Source: Candidatus Bathyarchaeota archaeon B63 (GTDB lineage: Archaea > Thermoproteota > Bathyarchaeia > Bathyarchaeales > DTEX01). Taken from it: a DNA stretch of 24,055 nt. Of the stretch, positions 6,908 to 13,721 are shown in pieces. Positions within the stretch are counted from its first letter, which is position 1, and each line of letters opens with the position of its first letter. The stretch covers positions 1-24,055 of the forward strand of contig LUCF01000003.1 in the NCBI GenBank assembly GCA_001593845.1, given 5' to 3'. Made by a program: the position numbers and the translations under genes. Under the pieces are notes generated by a model. It had not been told where the DNA came from. It searched no databases and saw nothing but the letters and a program-made list of their open reading frames with translations.

Positions 6908-7327
6908 CTAATCCGCCGGCTTCGGTAATCGTTTTAAGTATCCGTCGAGCTCATCGATGCTTCCGAGGATCACGTCGGAATGCGCGATTATCCATGGGCT
7001 TGGATCCCTAATCCCGCATATCGTTATCGTCATCTTGCCCAAGAGCTTCGCGTAGAAGAGCTCCATACATGTGCCCGCTGATAGACGGGGAAGATAAGCG
7101 ATCAAGACGTCGCAGCGCTCAATATCCCTGAGATCCCTACTGATGAAGTCGAAGTTCCATCCCTCACCTGCGCGATGGGCATCCCCCTCCCTGTAGATGA
7201 CGCGTTCCCGAACCCACGGGTCCACAGGCTCAAAACCGTTCCGCCTACAGATCTCCCTGATGGCTTCCCTGTAGGACTGATCATGCTCTAAGCCTTGGAT
7301 CGGCCCGGAGATGAATGCCCTCCTCAT
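6908..7327 (-). CDS. Nucleoside 2-deoxyribosyltransferase-like protein
   Basis: A 139-residue protein of the nucleoside 2-deoxyribosyltransferase/YtoQ-like fold. The first strand FISGPIQG (residues 5-12) matches the family's GP(L/I)xG nucleotide loop, RDLRDIERCDVLIAYLP (64-80) is the helix-strand with the conserved Asp, and SAGTCMELFYA (83-93) carries Glu89, the position of the nucleophilic Glu. Enzymes of this family exchange bases on deoxynucleosides or hydrolyse nucleotides (salvage or clean-up). The ATG overlaps the TGA of cysS (ATGA), so both are one translationally coupled unit. The link to cysS may simply be operon layout. Enzyme subfamily uncertain. Confidence 0.82.
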   Translation of the reverse strand: MRRAFISGPIQGLEHDQSYREAIREICRRNGFEPVDPWVRERVIYREGDAHRAGEGWNFDFISRDLRDIERCDVLIAYLPRLSAGTCMELFYAKLLGKMTITICGIRDPSPWIIAHSDVILGSIDELDGYLKRLPKPAD

Positions 7328-8781
7328 CTCCCTACATCCTCAATCGTCCACCTCGTTCCGGTAGGCGTGTCTTCAAGGGTAACGCCGAGCTTCGCCAGTC
7401 TCTCCCTTATGTCATCAGCGGCCTTCCACTCCTTCCTCCTCCGCATCTCGTTCCTCACGTCTATCAGTATGCTGATGAGCCCTTCGAGTATCTCACGGTC
7501 GGTCTTCACCCTCCCCTCAGTCCACTCTATCCCGAGAACATCCAGGAGGGCGATGAGCATCTCGGAGACCCTCCGCTTCGTTGTTCTCTCGATAGATTCG
7601 TTGGCGTCAGCGAAATTGTTTATCGCCTTCACTACGCCGAGCAACGCCGTGATCGCCAAGGGCGTGTTGAAATCGTCATCCATAGCCTCCTCGAACCTCC
7701 GCCTTCCCTCCTCAACCTCAGAGATGAGCCTCTCATCATCAGGCGTCAGCGAGTCCCTCTCGGCGAGGCTGATCAGCCTCCTGAGGGCCCTCAGTATCCG
7801 CCTGAGCCTCCTCTCAGAGGCGGCGAGGGCCTCCTTATTGAAGTCTAGTGGGCTTCGGTAGTGCGCGGAGACTAGGAATAGCCTCAGGACCTGTGGGCTG
7901 CACATCTTGAAGGCTTCTCTGACCGTTATGAAGTTGCCTAGGGACTTCGACATCTTCTTCCCTTCTACCGTGAGCCACTCGTTATGAAGCCAGTACCTCA
8001 CGAACGTCTTCCCAGTCGCCGCCTCCGCCTGAGCAATCTCATTCTCGTGATGGGGGAAGATGAGGTCCTTCCCTCCCATATGGATATCCAAGGTCTCACC
8101 TAGATACTTCTGCGCCATGGTTGAGCATTCGATGTGCCACCCAGGCCTCCCCCGCCCCCAGGGGCTGTGCCAGCCGGGCTCACCGGGCTTCCATCCCTTC
8201 CAGAGGGCGAAGTCCGCCGGGTTCCTCTTCTTCGGGTTCACCTCTATCCGGGCTCCCATCCTCAGGGCCTCAGCCTTATTACCTGAGAGCTTGCCGTAAT
8301 CCTCAAATTTTGAGACGTCGAAGTATACGTCCCCGTCGGCCACGTAGGCGTATCCCTTCTCTATGAGGGCCTCAATCGCCCCGATGATCTCTGGGATGTG
8401 CTGGGTCGCCCGGGGAGAGACATCAGGCCTCTTTATATTCAGCCTCTTGATGTCCTCGAAGTAGGCGTCGCTGTAGAGCTCGCCGAGCTCCTGTATGCTG
8501 ATCCCCATCTCCCTAGCCCGGTTTATCATCTTATCATCGATGTCAGTTATGTTGCTGATGAACCTGACCTTGAAGCCCCTGTATTCGAGGTATCGGCGGA
8601 TAACGTCGGCTATCACGAATGCCCTGGCATTCCCTACGTGGATGTAGTCATAGACCGTTGGGCCGCAGACGTACATGCGGACCTCCCCCGGACGAAGCGG
8701 AGCGAACTCCTCCATCCGCCTTCCAAGCGTGTTATACACCTTGAGAGCCATCCTCAGAACCCGCAGCGAACCTCTAATCAT
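7324..8781 (-). CDS. cysS: Cysteinyl-tRNA synthetase
   Basis: A 485-residue class I aminoacyl-tRNA synthetase that charges tRNA-Cys. Signature HVGN (residues 48-51, the HIGH motif) follows MYVCGPTVYD with zinc ligand Cys39; the other zinc ligands are Cys219 (WHIECSTMA), His244 and Glu248 (FPHHENEIAQ). KKMSKSLGNF gives KMSKS at 276-280. The C-terminal DALR-like helical domain and anticodon region (DDDFNTPLAI near residue 370) are complete. ATG 8781 coincides with the transcript start predicted from the TATA box at 8802-8810, so it is probably leaderless; ATG 8751 would trim ten residues and match the usual bacterial-type start MALKVYNTL. Coupled to the downstream deoxyribosyltransferase-like gene. 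Confidence 0.97.
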   Translation of the reverse strand: MIRGSLRVLRMALKVYNTLGRRMEEFAPLRPGEVRMYVCGPTVYDYIHVGNARAFVIADVIRRYLEYRGFKVRFISNITDIDDKMINRAREMGISIQELGELYSDAYFEDIKRLNIKRPDVSPRATQHIPEIIGAIEALIEKGYAYVADGDVYFDVSKFEDYGKLSGNKAEALRMGARIEVNPKKRNPADFALWKGWKPGEPGWHSPWGRGRPGWHIECSTMAQKYLGETLDIHMGGKDLIFPHHENEIAQAEAATGKTFVRYWLHNEWLTVEGKKMSKSLGNFITVREAFKMCSPQVLRLFLVSAHYRSPLDFNKEALAASERRLRRILRALRRLISLAERDSLTPDDERLISEVEEGRRRFEEAMDDDFNTPLAITALLGVVKAINNFADANESIERTTKRRVSEMLIALLDVLGIEWTEGRVKTDREILEGLISILIDVRNEMRRRKEWKAADDIRERLAKLGVTLEDTPTGTRWTIEDVGR

Positions 8782-8801
8782 GGAGAAATGAAGCAGCGAT
8801 A

Positions 8802-8810
8802 CGTATAAAA
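8802..8810 (-). promoter_or_regulatory. TATA box for cysS
   Basis: Minus strand reads TTTTATACG centred 25 bases before position 8781, so initiation would fall on or next to the cysS ATG (leaderless transcript). Confidence 0.6.
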
Positions 8811-8933
8811 TTGTCTGGGCCGTGCATGCTGAGAGGAGCCTGGGATGCCAAAGATGGAGCTGCTAGGCAGAGGCCTTGAAGATCCCCGTTCTCGGCTCTT
8901 TCTGCCTCGTCCAGCATCAGAGGATTACCGATG

Positions 8934-8959
8934 AAAGGGGCGGCTTAGGAAGCCCCTTT
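8934..8959 (-). terminator. Perfect hairpin just downstream of the VTT-like gene
   Basis: AAAGGGGC (8934-8941) and GCCCCTTT (8952-8959) form a perfect 8-bp stem with a 10-base loop, starting 4 bases after the stop codon of the minus-strand membrane protein gene. Likely a 3'-end structure or transcription pause/terminator; there is no long T-run after it on the minus strand. Confidence 0.4.
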
Positions 8960-8962
8960 CCT

Positions 8963-9626
8963 TTATCCGCCCTGCCCTATTCTATGAATCTTCCTGTAAA
9001 GCCCAGTGAGGAAACGGCTGATCAGCCTCCTCGTCTTTCCCCAGGAGACCGTAATGCAGATGAGGAGAGAGGCTGAGACGACGATCAGGGAGAGCGTCCA
9101 CTCGTCCATGAATCCAACCATCCATTGAAAGATGTATCCACCTATGGACGCCCCTGCAGAGTAGAATGCGCTTTTCCCAACAGCCTCAACGAGGAGGAAC
9201 TTCTTAAGGGATATACGGGCTGATCCGACGAGAAGCGCGATCGGCACATCCGGCCACTAGGAGAATCACGAGAAGCCCGTACTTCTCGATCCACCTATAA
9301 ACGGCGCTCTCCTCCCGCCCGTCATGGAAGGCCTCCCTGATGCCTAACCCCCAATAATAGGCGGTGACCTCCCCAACCGCCCCTCCTAGACCCGCTGAGA
9401 CCCCGAGGAAGATGGGGTTATAGTATTTTATCATTGCGATGAAGGCGGGTGTGAAGAGGTCCCTTCCGATAACCGTTAGGTGGCCGAGCATGGAGACCGT
9501 GAAGATCCCAAGCAGCCCAGCCTCTTCTAGGATTCTGCCCACGAATAGGATCTGATGAAGTATCACGCCTGAGATCGTTGCTGTCAGGACCGCTGCAGAG
9601 ATGTTCAGTACTGCTCTCCGCCTCAA
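8963..9626 (-). pseudogene. VTT/DedA-like small membrane protein, interrupted by a frameshift
   Basis: Two overlapping minus-strand frames together make one membrane protein of the VTT/SNARE-associated type. The first part (TTG start 9626, reading on to about 9250) has two hydrophobic helices, then HLTVIGRDLF, GLGGAVGEVTAYYWGLGI and WIEKYGLLVILLVAG. The frame then goes off at 9240-9250 and ends at 9204. The second frame resumes with PIALLVGSARISLKKFLLVEAVGKSAFYSAG (here described as the family's re-entrant and fourth-helix region) and ends at 8963. Homologues, as I recall them, have a Pro-rich PxPD segment at the join; here it is missing, so a small deletion with a net shift fits better than a single-base error. 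A TGA just upstream restricts the start to TTG. Either a decayed gene or an assembly error. Confidence 0.72.
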
Positions 9627-9872
9627 TCTGGTTCACTTTTCTCCTTTAATCCGGCGGTGTGTACTCCCTAATCTGTATGAGGAGGTTAAAATGTTTCGGG
9701 TGTAGGCTCCGTGAGGCACATGGACCAGGGGCCCCGGCTCATCTTACTCCGCCAGAATGGCCATTATCCACGTCTCAGGGGGTAGGATTCACATCCAGAA
9801 CCGTTATGAGGGGAGTATTCCCCAATTATTTGCTGAGCGGAATTGAGGCGTGGCGTAACAGCGGTACTGCGT

Positions 9873-10586
9873 ATGCATAACGTGAAGAGATGCGTGATTC
9901 TGGGCAGGGTCAACAGGTTCACAGCCGAGGTCTACCTGGGCTCTTCTAAGCGGACGGCATACGTAAACAATACTGGGAGGCTGCTGGGCTACCTGTCCAG
10001 GGGTAGGAGGGGCTTCTGCATCAAGCAGAGGAGGGAACTAAAGAATGACCTTCGGCTCTTCGCTGTCAAGGAGGGGAGGCTCGCCGCGGTGATAGATACT
10101 CAGCTCCAGACGAAGGCCCTAGAGAAGATGATGGAACTGAACCTCATCCCCTGGCTCAGGCACTTCAGCATCAGGAGGAGAAACGCCAAGTTAGGCAGCT
10201 CCCTGATCGATTACCTGCTGGATCACCCGGGAGGAGAGGTCTACATGGAAGTGAAGAGCGCCGTCTTGAGAAGCGACGGGTACGCCGTGTACCCCGACTG
10301 CCCCACCATCAGGGGGAGGAGACACATCGCTGAGCTCACAGACCACGTCGCGGGGGGAGGGCGTGGAATAATCCTCTTCATCGCCGCATTGCCCGGCGTG
10401 AAGGCCTTCAAGCCTAATTATTCAGCAGATCCGGAGATAAGCCGCCTGCTACTGGAGGCCGCGGAGGCCGGAGTTGAGGTCCGGGCTATCAGGCTCCACT
10501 ATAACCCAGAGGACCACCATGTATACTTATCCGAGCCTGATCTTCCGGTTCATCTTCAGCATCCGATGAGCCTGGCGAGGCGCTGA
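9873..10586 (+). CDS. sfsA: SfsA family protein (DNA/RNA-binding, predicted nuclease)
   Basis: A 237-residue SfsA protein. Landmarks: GRVNRFTAEV (residues 11-20), the N-terminal OB-like segment; SSLIDYLL (109-116) with the Asp of the nuclease core; YMEVKSAVL (124-132) with Glu126 and Lys128 of the PD-(D/E)xK-like site; and YPDCPTIRGRRHIAEL (140-155), the most conserved block. In E. coli, SfsA was first linked to maltose gene expression; structural work points to a nuclease-like fold, and the role in archaea is unknown. I chose ATG 9873 because the protein then starts just before the RVNRF block; a TTG at 9843 would add ten residues. The 246 bases upstream hold no convincing gene. Confidence 0.9.
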   Translation: MHNVKRCVILGRVNRFTAEVYLGSSKRTAYVNNTGRLLGYLSRGRRGFCIKQRRELKNDLRLFAVKEGRLAAVIDTQLQTKALEKMMELNLIPWLRHFSIRRRNAKLGSSLIDYLLDHPGGEVYMEVKSAVLRSDGYAVYPDCPTIRGRRHIAELTDHVAGGGRGIILFIAALPGVKAFKPNYSADPEISRLLLEAAEAGVEVRAIRLHYNPEDHHVYLSEPDLPVHLQHPMSLARR

Positions 10587-10732
10587 TCGATAAATGATCT
10601 CTGATAGATCGCTTGTTGCATTAGTCCCTGAGATCAGACGAATCCTCCCTTTCCCGTTTCCGCTTGCTCAGCGGCATTTCAAGGGAAAACTCTAAGCCCT
10701 CCAAAAATGAGGGCCCCGAAGATGAAAGACTT

Positions 10733-10746
10733 ATGCTCCCCAGCAT
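10733..10746 (+). repeat. Small perfect hairpin ATGCT-CCCC-AGCAT
   Basis: A 5-bp stem with a four-C loop about 40 bases before the dyad-promoter region. It is the first of several perfect dyads in the 10587-10987 gap, where no protein gene is convincing on either strand. Confidence 0.3.
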
Positions 10747-10775
10747 GATTAATTCAACAAGCGGTTTTCCACGCT

Positions 10776-10797
10776 CCTTTATAAAGGCCTTATATAC
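10776..10797 (+). promoter_or_regulatory. Promoter: 12-base palindrome next to a TATA box
   Basis: CCTTTATAAAGG (10776-10787) is a perfect palindrome that may cover the BRE or form an operator; it is followed at once by the TATA element CTTATATAC (10789-10797). Initiation about 25 bases downstream falls near 10820, inside the nested GC-rich palindromes. The promoter is 190 bases before the next protein start, implying a long leader or a separate RNA. Confidence 0.5.
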
Positions 10798-10810
10798 AAA
10801 AAATTTTTTG

Positions 10811-10970
10811 GCGGCAAAGCCGCATGCGGAAAACATCGACGAGAAGGAGATCTCCAATTGGAGATCCAGGTCAAATTCTAATCGCTTAGACGGGTTAGTA
10901 GGGACGTATGAATAAGGACAATCAATAAAGCAAGCATATCAGATAAGATATGCATGTCAAACCCGTCTGA
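10811..10970 (+). ncRNA. Candidate structured RNA or long 5' leader
   Basis: A run of perfect dyads lies downstream of the promoter at 10789: GCGGC-AAA-GCCGC (10811-10823), overlapping the palindrome CCGCATGCGG (10820-10829); the 18-base palindrome GATCTCCAATTGGAGATC (10849-10866); and a two-level stem in which AGACGGGTT (10888-10896) pairs with AACCCGTCT (10960-10968), extended by a U-G and a U-A pair, enclosing a second perfect hairpin GCATATC-AGATAA-GATATGC (10934-10953). The nested design looks like a folded RNA of 80-160 bases. It matches no tRNA, SRP or RNase P features I know, and I see no clear C/D or H/ACA boxes. It could also be the leader of the short gene at 10988. Confidence 0.4.
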
Positions 10971-10987
10971 TGAGGGACCAAGCATAA

Positions 10988-11248
10988 ATGTCAGGGGATG
11001 AAGAGATCCAGCAGGCCATAATGCGGTTCCAGAGGAACGAGATCACCGAGCACATAGTATACAAGAGGCTCGCCGAGAGGGCGAAGGGCAGAAACGCGGA
11101 GGTTCTCAAAAGCATCTCCGATGACGAGCTGAGATACTATAACGAGTGGAAGATGTTCACGGATATGCTTCTGATAAGCCTGGGGATCGCCGCTATCTCC
11201 TTCCTGATAGGGTGGCTGGCACGGGGCGTCCTGCAAATTGAGATATGA
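10988..11248 (+). CDS. Short rubrerythrin/VIT1-like protein, apparently internally deleted
   Basis: An 86-residue protein in two parts. Residues 7-55 (AIMRFQRNEITEHIVYKRLAE and on to DDELRYYNEWK) resemble the N-terminal ferritin-like domain that precedes VIT1/CCC1 iron/manganese transporters. Residues 57-86 form one membrane helix ending LLISLGIAAISFLIGWLARG plus a short tail, which resembles the last helix of those transporters. Full-length members are several times longer, so the middle (rest of the four-helix bundle and most membrane helices) is missing while the frame is kept. The expected ExxH is E47-L-R-Y50, with His replaced by Tyr, so metal binding is probably lost. Either a remnant or a repurposed mini-protein. 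Its stop overlaps the ogg2 start region by 11 bases. Confidence 0.65.
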   Translation: MSGDEEIQQAIMRFQRNEITEHIVYKRLAERAKGRNAEVLKSISDDELRYYNEWKMFTDMLLISLGIAAISFLIGWLARGVLQIEI

Positions 11249-11876
11249 AGCCGAAAGGCTGGTTGAATCGGTAGAGCGGCTCAAGCGAAGCCATGTGAGG
11301 GAACTCGTAGAGAGGAGAATGAGGGAGTTCAAGAAGCTCGGAGAGGCGACGAGCCGGGAGATATTCAGCGAGCTCTCCTTCTGCATCCTATGCGCGAATT
11401 ACTCAGCTGAACGGAGCATGAGGATCCAAGCCGAGATAGGAGACGGCTTCATAACCCTGCCCAAGCCTGAACTGGCCGAGAGGCTGAGGAAGGCTGGCCA
11501 CCGATTCCCTGAGTCCCGAGCGTCATACATCGTATCCGCCAGGAGATACTTGGACAAAATAAAGGGGGTTCTGGAGACCATCAGGGACCCTATGGAGCTG
11601 CGGGAGTGGCTGGCTAGGAACATCCCCGGGATAGGCCTGAAGGAGGCGAGCCACTTTCTTAGGAATGTGGGGCACACGGACCTCGCGATCATAGACTTCC
11701 ACATCCTGGACATCCTCGCTAGGCATGGGGTCATCAAGAAGCCGAAGACGATGACGAGGCGCAGGTACCTAATGATCGAGGAGAGGCTGAGGGGCATAGC
11801 CAACCGGGTTGGACTGAATATGGCTCAGCTAGACCTTTACCTCTGGTACCTCGAGACTGGGAAGGTTCTGAAATAG
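11238..11876 (+). CDS. ogg: 8-oxoguanine DNA glycosylase/AP lyase, Ogg2 type
   Basis: A 212-residue HhH-GPD enzyme (COG1059) that removes 8-oxoguanine and nicks the strand in base-excision repair. The helix-hairpin-helix IPGIGLKEASHFLRNVG spans residues 129-145 with catalytic Lys135; the conserved Asp is Asp153 in LAIIDFHIL. The extreme C-terminus TGKVLK ends in Lys212, matching the C-terminal lysine that archaeal Ogg2 uses to recognise the oxidised base. Length is typical. The start is TTG 11238, inside the end of the preceding short gene, which suggests coupling; no ATG in frame gives a full protein. A large inverted repeat covers its stop codon. Confidence 0.93.
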   Translation: MRYEAERLVESVERLKRSHVRELVERRMREFKKLGEATSREIFSELSFCILCANYSAERSMRIQAEIGDGFITLPKPELAERLRKAGHRFPESRASYIVSARRYLDKIKGVLETIRDPMELREWLARNIPGIGLKEASHFLRNVGHTDLAIIDFHILDILARHGVIKKPKTMTRRRYLMIEERLRGIANRVGLNMAQLDLYLWYLETGKVLK

Positions 11877-11899
11877 CCTTAAAGGCTTATCTTCCCAGT
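11856..11899 (+). repeat. Nested inverted repeat over the ogg2 stop codon
   Basis: ACTGGGAAG (11856-11864) pairs perfectly with CTTCCCAGT (11891-11899). Inside, AGCCTT-A-AAGGCT (11875-11887) is a second dyad that includes the TAG stop. The transcript could form a long 3' stem-loop (terminator or stability element), and the inner TTAAAGG could also serve as a weak TATA element for yjbQ. Confidence 0.5.
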
Positions 11900-11941
11900 T
11901 CATGATATGTAAGGTCATCCTAGCTGAATGGGGGGCGGACG

Positions 11942-12370
11942 ATGAGATTCTACACCCGGGACATTATGATCCGCACAAAAAGGAGGATGGAGATCATCGA
12001 TGTAACCCGGGATGTCCAGCGGGTCGTAAGGGAGAGCAAGATAAGGAACGGCTTGGTCAACCTGTGGGTTCCCCACTCAACAGCCACAATCTCAGTGAAT
12101 GAAAATGACTCGGAGCTCTGGGAGGACATCCTCGACGCCCTCCAGAGGGTCGCCCCTCTAGAGGGGAACTACCGGCATAACGCCAAGTACGGATGGAGCA
12201 TAAGGGAACAGAACGCTCACGCTCACATCATGAGCTGCCTGATAAAGCCCGGCATATCCATCCCGCTTGAGGATGGTGGGATGCCTCTCGGAACATGGCA
12301 GTCTATCCTCTTCATCGAGATGGACGGCTCAAGATCCCGCAGGATACACGTTCAGGTCATGGGGGAATAA
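11942..12370 (+). CDS. YjbQ family protein (UPF0047, secondary thiamine-phosphate synthase)
   Basis: A 142-residue YjbQ protein of nearly standard length. Diagnostic blocks: VPHSTATISVNEND (residues 43-56), GNYRHN (75-80), NAHAHIMSCLI (91-101) and PLEDGGMPLGTWQSI (108-122). His45, His79, His93 and His95 and Glu110 form the likely metal and substrate site. The family can complement loss of thiamine-phosphate synthase weakly in E. coli, but the physiological role is unclear. The ATG follows GGGGGGCGG with short spacing. It ends 4 bases from the stop of the convergent thyA gene. Confidence 0.93.
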   Translation: MRFYTRDIMIRTKRRMEIIDVTRDVQRVVRESKIRNGLVNLWVPHSTATISVNENDSELWEDILDALQRVAPLEGNYRHNAKYGWSIREQNAHAHIMSCLIKPGISIPLEDGGMPLGTWQSILFIEMDGSRSRRIHVQVMGE

Positions 12371-12374
12371 CCCC

Positions 12375-13070
12375 TCACCTTCGGCTCAGCCTTCTCTGGA
12401 CAACCCTGATGAACCTCTCAACATCCCCATAGGACCTCTCATATATGTGCGCGCTGTTCGAGAAGTCCAGATAAGCGCCAACCTCGAGGCCCAGCTGCTC
12501 AGCGATCCTCCTCTGCAGCTCAGTCATCGCGAGCATGTTCATGTGCATCGCCCTGAAGATGTCTCGGCTCCTCCAGGCTGTATGCATGATGAGCCTGTCA
12601 TCCCTGACCGTGCACCAGACCCTCTGGAGGCATGGAGGCGACTCGACCCACATGTCCACCTTGGGAATCCACGTTATCGCCTGGGCTCTTCTGGAGAAAC
12701 TCCTGTCCCTCAGCTTCTCAATTATATATTCTATCTGGTTTATCGAGCCTTGAGGGTACTTGAAGAGCCTCTCATGATATGTGTAGTGGATCTTCCCATC
12801 CTCAACGGCCCAGTCCAGCGTTCCATGCAGGACCTCATCGTAGTACTTCTGTATGGTCCCCTTAACAGCTATGTTGATGTCCCCCCTGTGTATCCTGGGC
12901 TCCTCGAATGGGCTCTCAACGACTATCATAAGCCCAAGGATCTCCCTGCTCATCTCCCCATACTCAGTGGGAACCTCAGCTCCCCTTCTCCAACACTCGA
13001 TAACGGCTCTCTCCCACGCTTCCGAGATGGTCTTAGCCGATATGACGATGCCGAGGGAACTCCCGACCAA
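12375..13070 (-). CDS. thyA: Thymidylate synthase, short archaeal ThyA type
   Basis: A 231-residue thymidylate synthase-like protein, converting dUMP to dTMP. The nucleophile is Cys147 in SPPCLQRVW; RSRD at 167-170 contains the phosphate-binding Arg, Asn178 lies in the AMHMNM block, and DFSNSAHIYER (202-212) is the equivalent of the dUMP-binding Asn and His/Tyr block. Like other archaeal forms it is shorter than E. coli ThyA and lacks part of the folate-binding region, so the methyl donor may not be a standard folate. TTG 13070 is chosen because an in-frame TAG lies 15 bases upstream and GGAG sits 8 bases before it. Neighbours deal with DNA precursors and repair. Confidence 0.85.
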   Translation of the reverse strand: MVGSSLGIVISAKTISEAWERAVIECWRRGAEVPTEYGEMSREILGLMIVVESPFEEPRIHRGDINIAVKGTIQKYYDEVLHGTLDWAVEDGKIHYTYHERLFKYPQGSINQIEYIIEKLRDRSFSRRAQAITWIPKVDMWVESPPCLQRVWCTVRDDRLIMHTAWRSRDIFRAMHMNMLAMTELQRRIAEQLGLEVGAYLDFSNSAHIYERSYGDVERFIRVVQRRLSRR

Positions 13071-13162
13071 CGCCTTCTGCTCCTACATCAGAGAATTACG
13101 TGACGGGTAGATAAAATCTTCGGGTAGATTTATCAGATTCGCAGGAGAAATTCAGATCCGTA

Positions 13163-13597
13163 ATGGCGAAGAAGCACCCACTGAACCGCGGAGTTCCATG
13201 CATGAAGCATAAATGCGTCCTATGCTGCTTAGAGACGAGGATGCCGCTGACGCAGTCCGATATACGGCGGATCATGAAGGCTGGATACAGCCTCGGGGGA
13301 TTCGCTGTTAAGACGAGGGAGGGGTGGAGGCTGAAGAACCGCTCTGGAAGATGCGTCTTTCTGAGCGGAGGGAGATGCATAATCTATCCCATCCGGCCTG
13401 AGGGGTGCAGGCTGTACCCGCTCGTCTACGATGAAGCCTCTGGGACTGCTAGGCTCGATGACCTATGCCCATACAGGGAAGAATTCGAGGCGACAGATAG
13501 GGACATCGGGAGATTAAACGACCTGCTGAGGAGGCTGGCTGAAGAGGGAGGACGGAGGCACAGGCCAGGCAGCGAGAAGCATCAGACATACAATTAG
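13163..13597 (+). CDS. YkgJ family cysteine-cluster protein
   Basis: A 144-residue protein with eight Cys arranged as in YkgJ (zinc/iron-chelating, COG0727): CMKHKCVLCC at residues 13-22 (Cys13, 18, 21, 22), then Cys64, Cys72 in RCIIYPIRPEGCRLYP with Cys82, and Cys102 in LCPY. The IYPxRPxxCRxYP block is characteristic. The fold is thought to bind a zinc ion or Fe-S cluster; the reaction is unknown. The C-terminal 40 residues are charged and variable. A weak TATA-like TAGATTTATC lies about 30-40 bases upstream, giving a short leader. Divergent from thyA. Confidence 0.88.
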   Translation: MAKKHPLNRGVPCMKHKCVLCCLETRMPLTQSDIRRIMKAGYSLGGFAVKTREGWRLKNRSGRCVFLSGGRCIIYPIRPEGCRLYPLVYDEASGTARLDDLCPYREEFEATDRDIGRLNDLLRRLAEEGGRRHRPGSEKHQTYN

Positions 13598-13622
13598 ATC
13601 TCAGCGCTTAGGAGATTACGTG

Positions 13623-13688
13623 ATGCTCATATTGAATATCGACGGAAGCCTATTGAAAGGCAACATTATAAAGATGCTCGGATCATAA
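13623..13688 (+). CDS. Possible 21-residue leader peptide before nre
   Basis: ATG at 13623 has a good AGGAG at 13609-13613 about nine bases upstream and encodes MLILNIDGSLLKGNIIKMLGS before TAA (21 residues; listed as composition: hydrophobic with two Lys). The reading frame lies in the A/T-rich gap between the YkgJ gene and nre. Its stop lies inside the nre TATA box, so it would belong to the upstream transcript. It may be a real micropeptide or chance. Confidence 0.25.
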   Translation: MLILNIDGSLLKGNIIKMLGS

Positions 13689-13693
13689 AAATA
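13684..13693 (+). promoter_or_regulatory. TATA box for nre
   Basis: CATAAAAATA lies 29-38 bases before the GTG start of nre, predicting a leader of fewer than ten bases. Confidence 0.55.
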
Positions 13694-13721
13694 ATGGGTT
13701 CCAATTAAAGGGCTGGAAAGA

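Noticed and set aside
7295..7861. Long open frames on the plus strand opposite cysS (7295-7861, 7315-7848, 8398-8808)
   Set aside because: They are antisense to a clear cysteinyl-tRNA synthetase, have Ser/Leu/Pro-rich shadow composition and no motif.
9659..9880. A 73-codon plus-strand frame before sfsA
   Set aside because: Although it has a CxxC-like start, composition is not protein-like, and it overlaps the sfsA start without a ribosome-binding site.
10861..10890. AGGTCAAATTCTAAT resembling a tRNA T-arm
   Set aside because: Flanking bases cannot form the T stem, acceptor stem or anticodon arm; no tRNA is visible in the window.
10664..10915. Overlapping short frames on both strands (10621-10857 minus, 10664-10915 plus) in the dyad-rich gap
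   Set aside because: Neither has a recognisable domain, good start signal or coding-like composition; both run through the promoter and palindromes.
10961..10985. CTGATGAG resembling a hammerhead ribozyme core or a box C motif
   Set aside because: There is no GAAA after a stem II and no matching box D CTGA at a suitable distance.
12267..13103. A 278-codon plus-strand frame opposite thyA
   Set aside because: It starts inside yjbQ and is Pro/Leu/His-rich antisense shadow; the minus-strand frame carries the thymidylate synthase motifs and a good ribosome-binding site.
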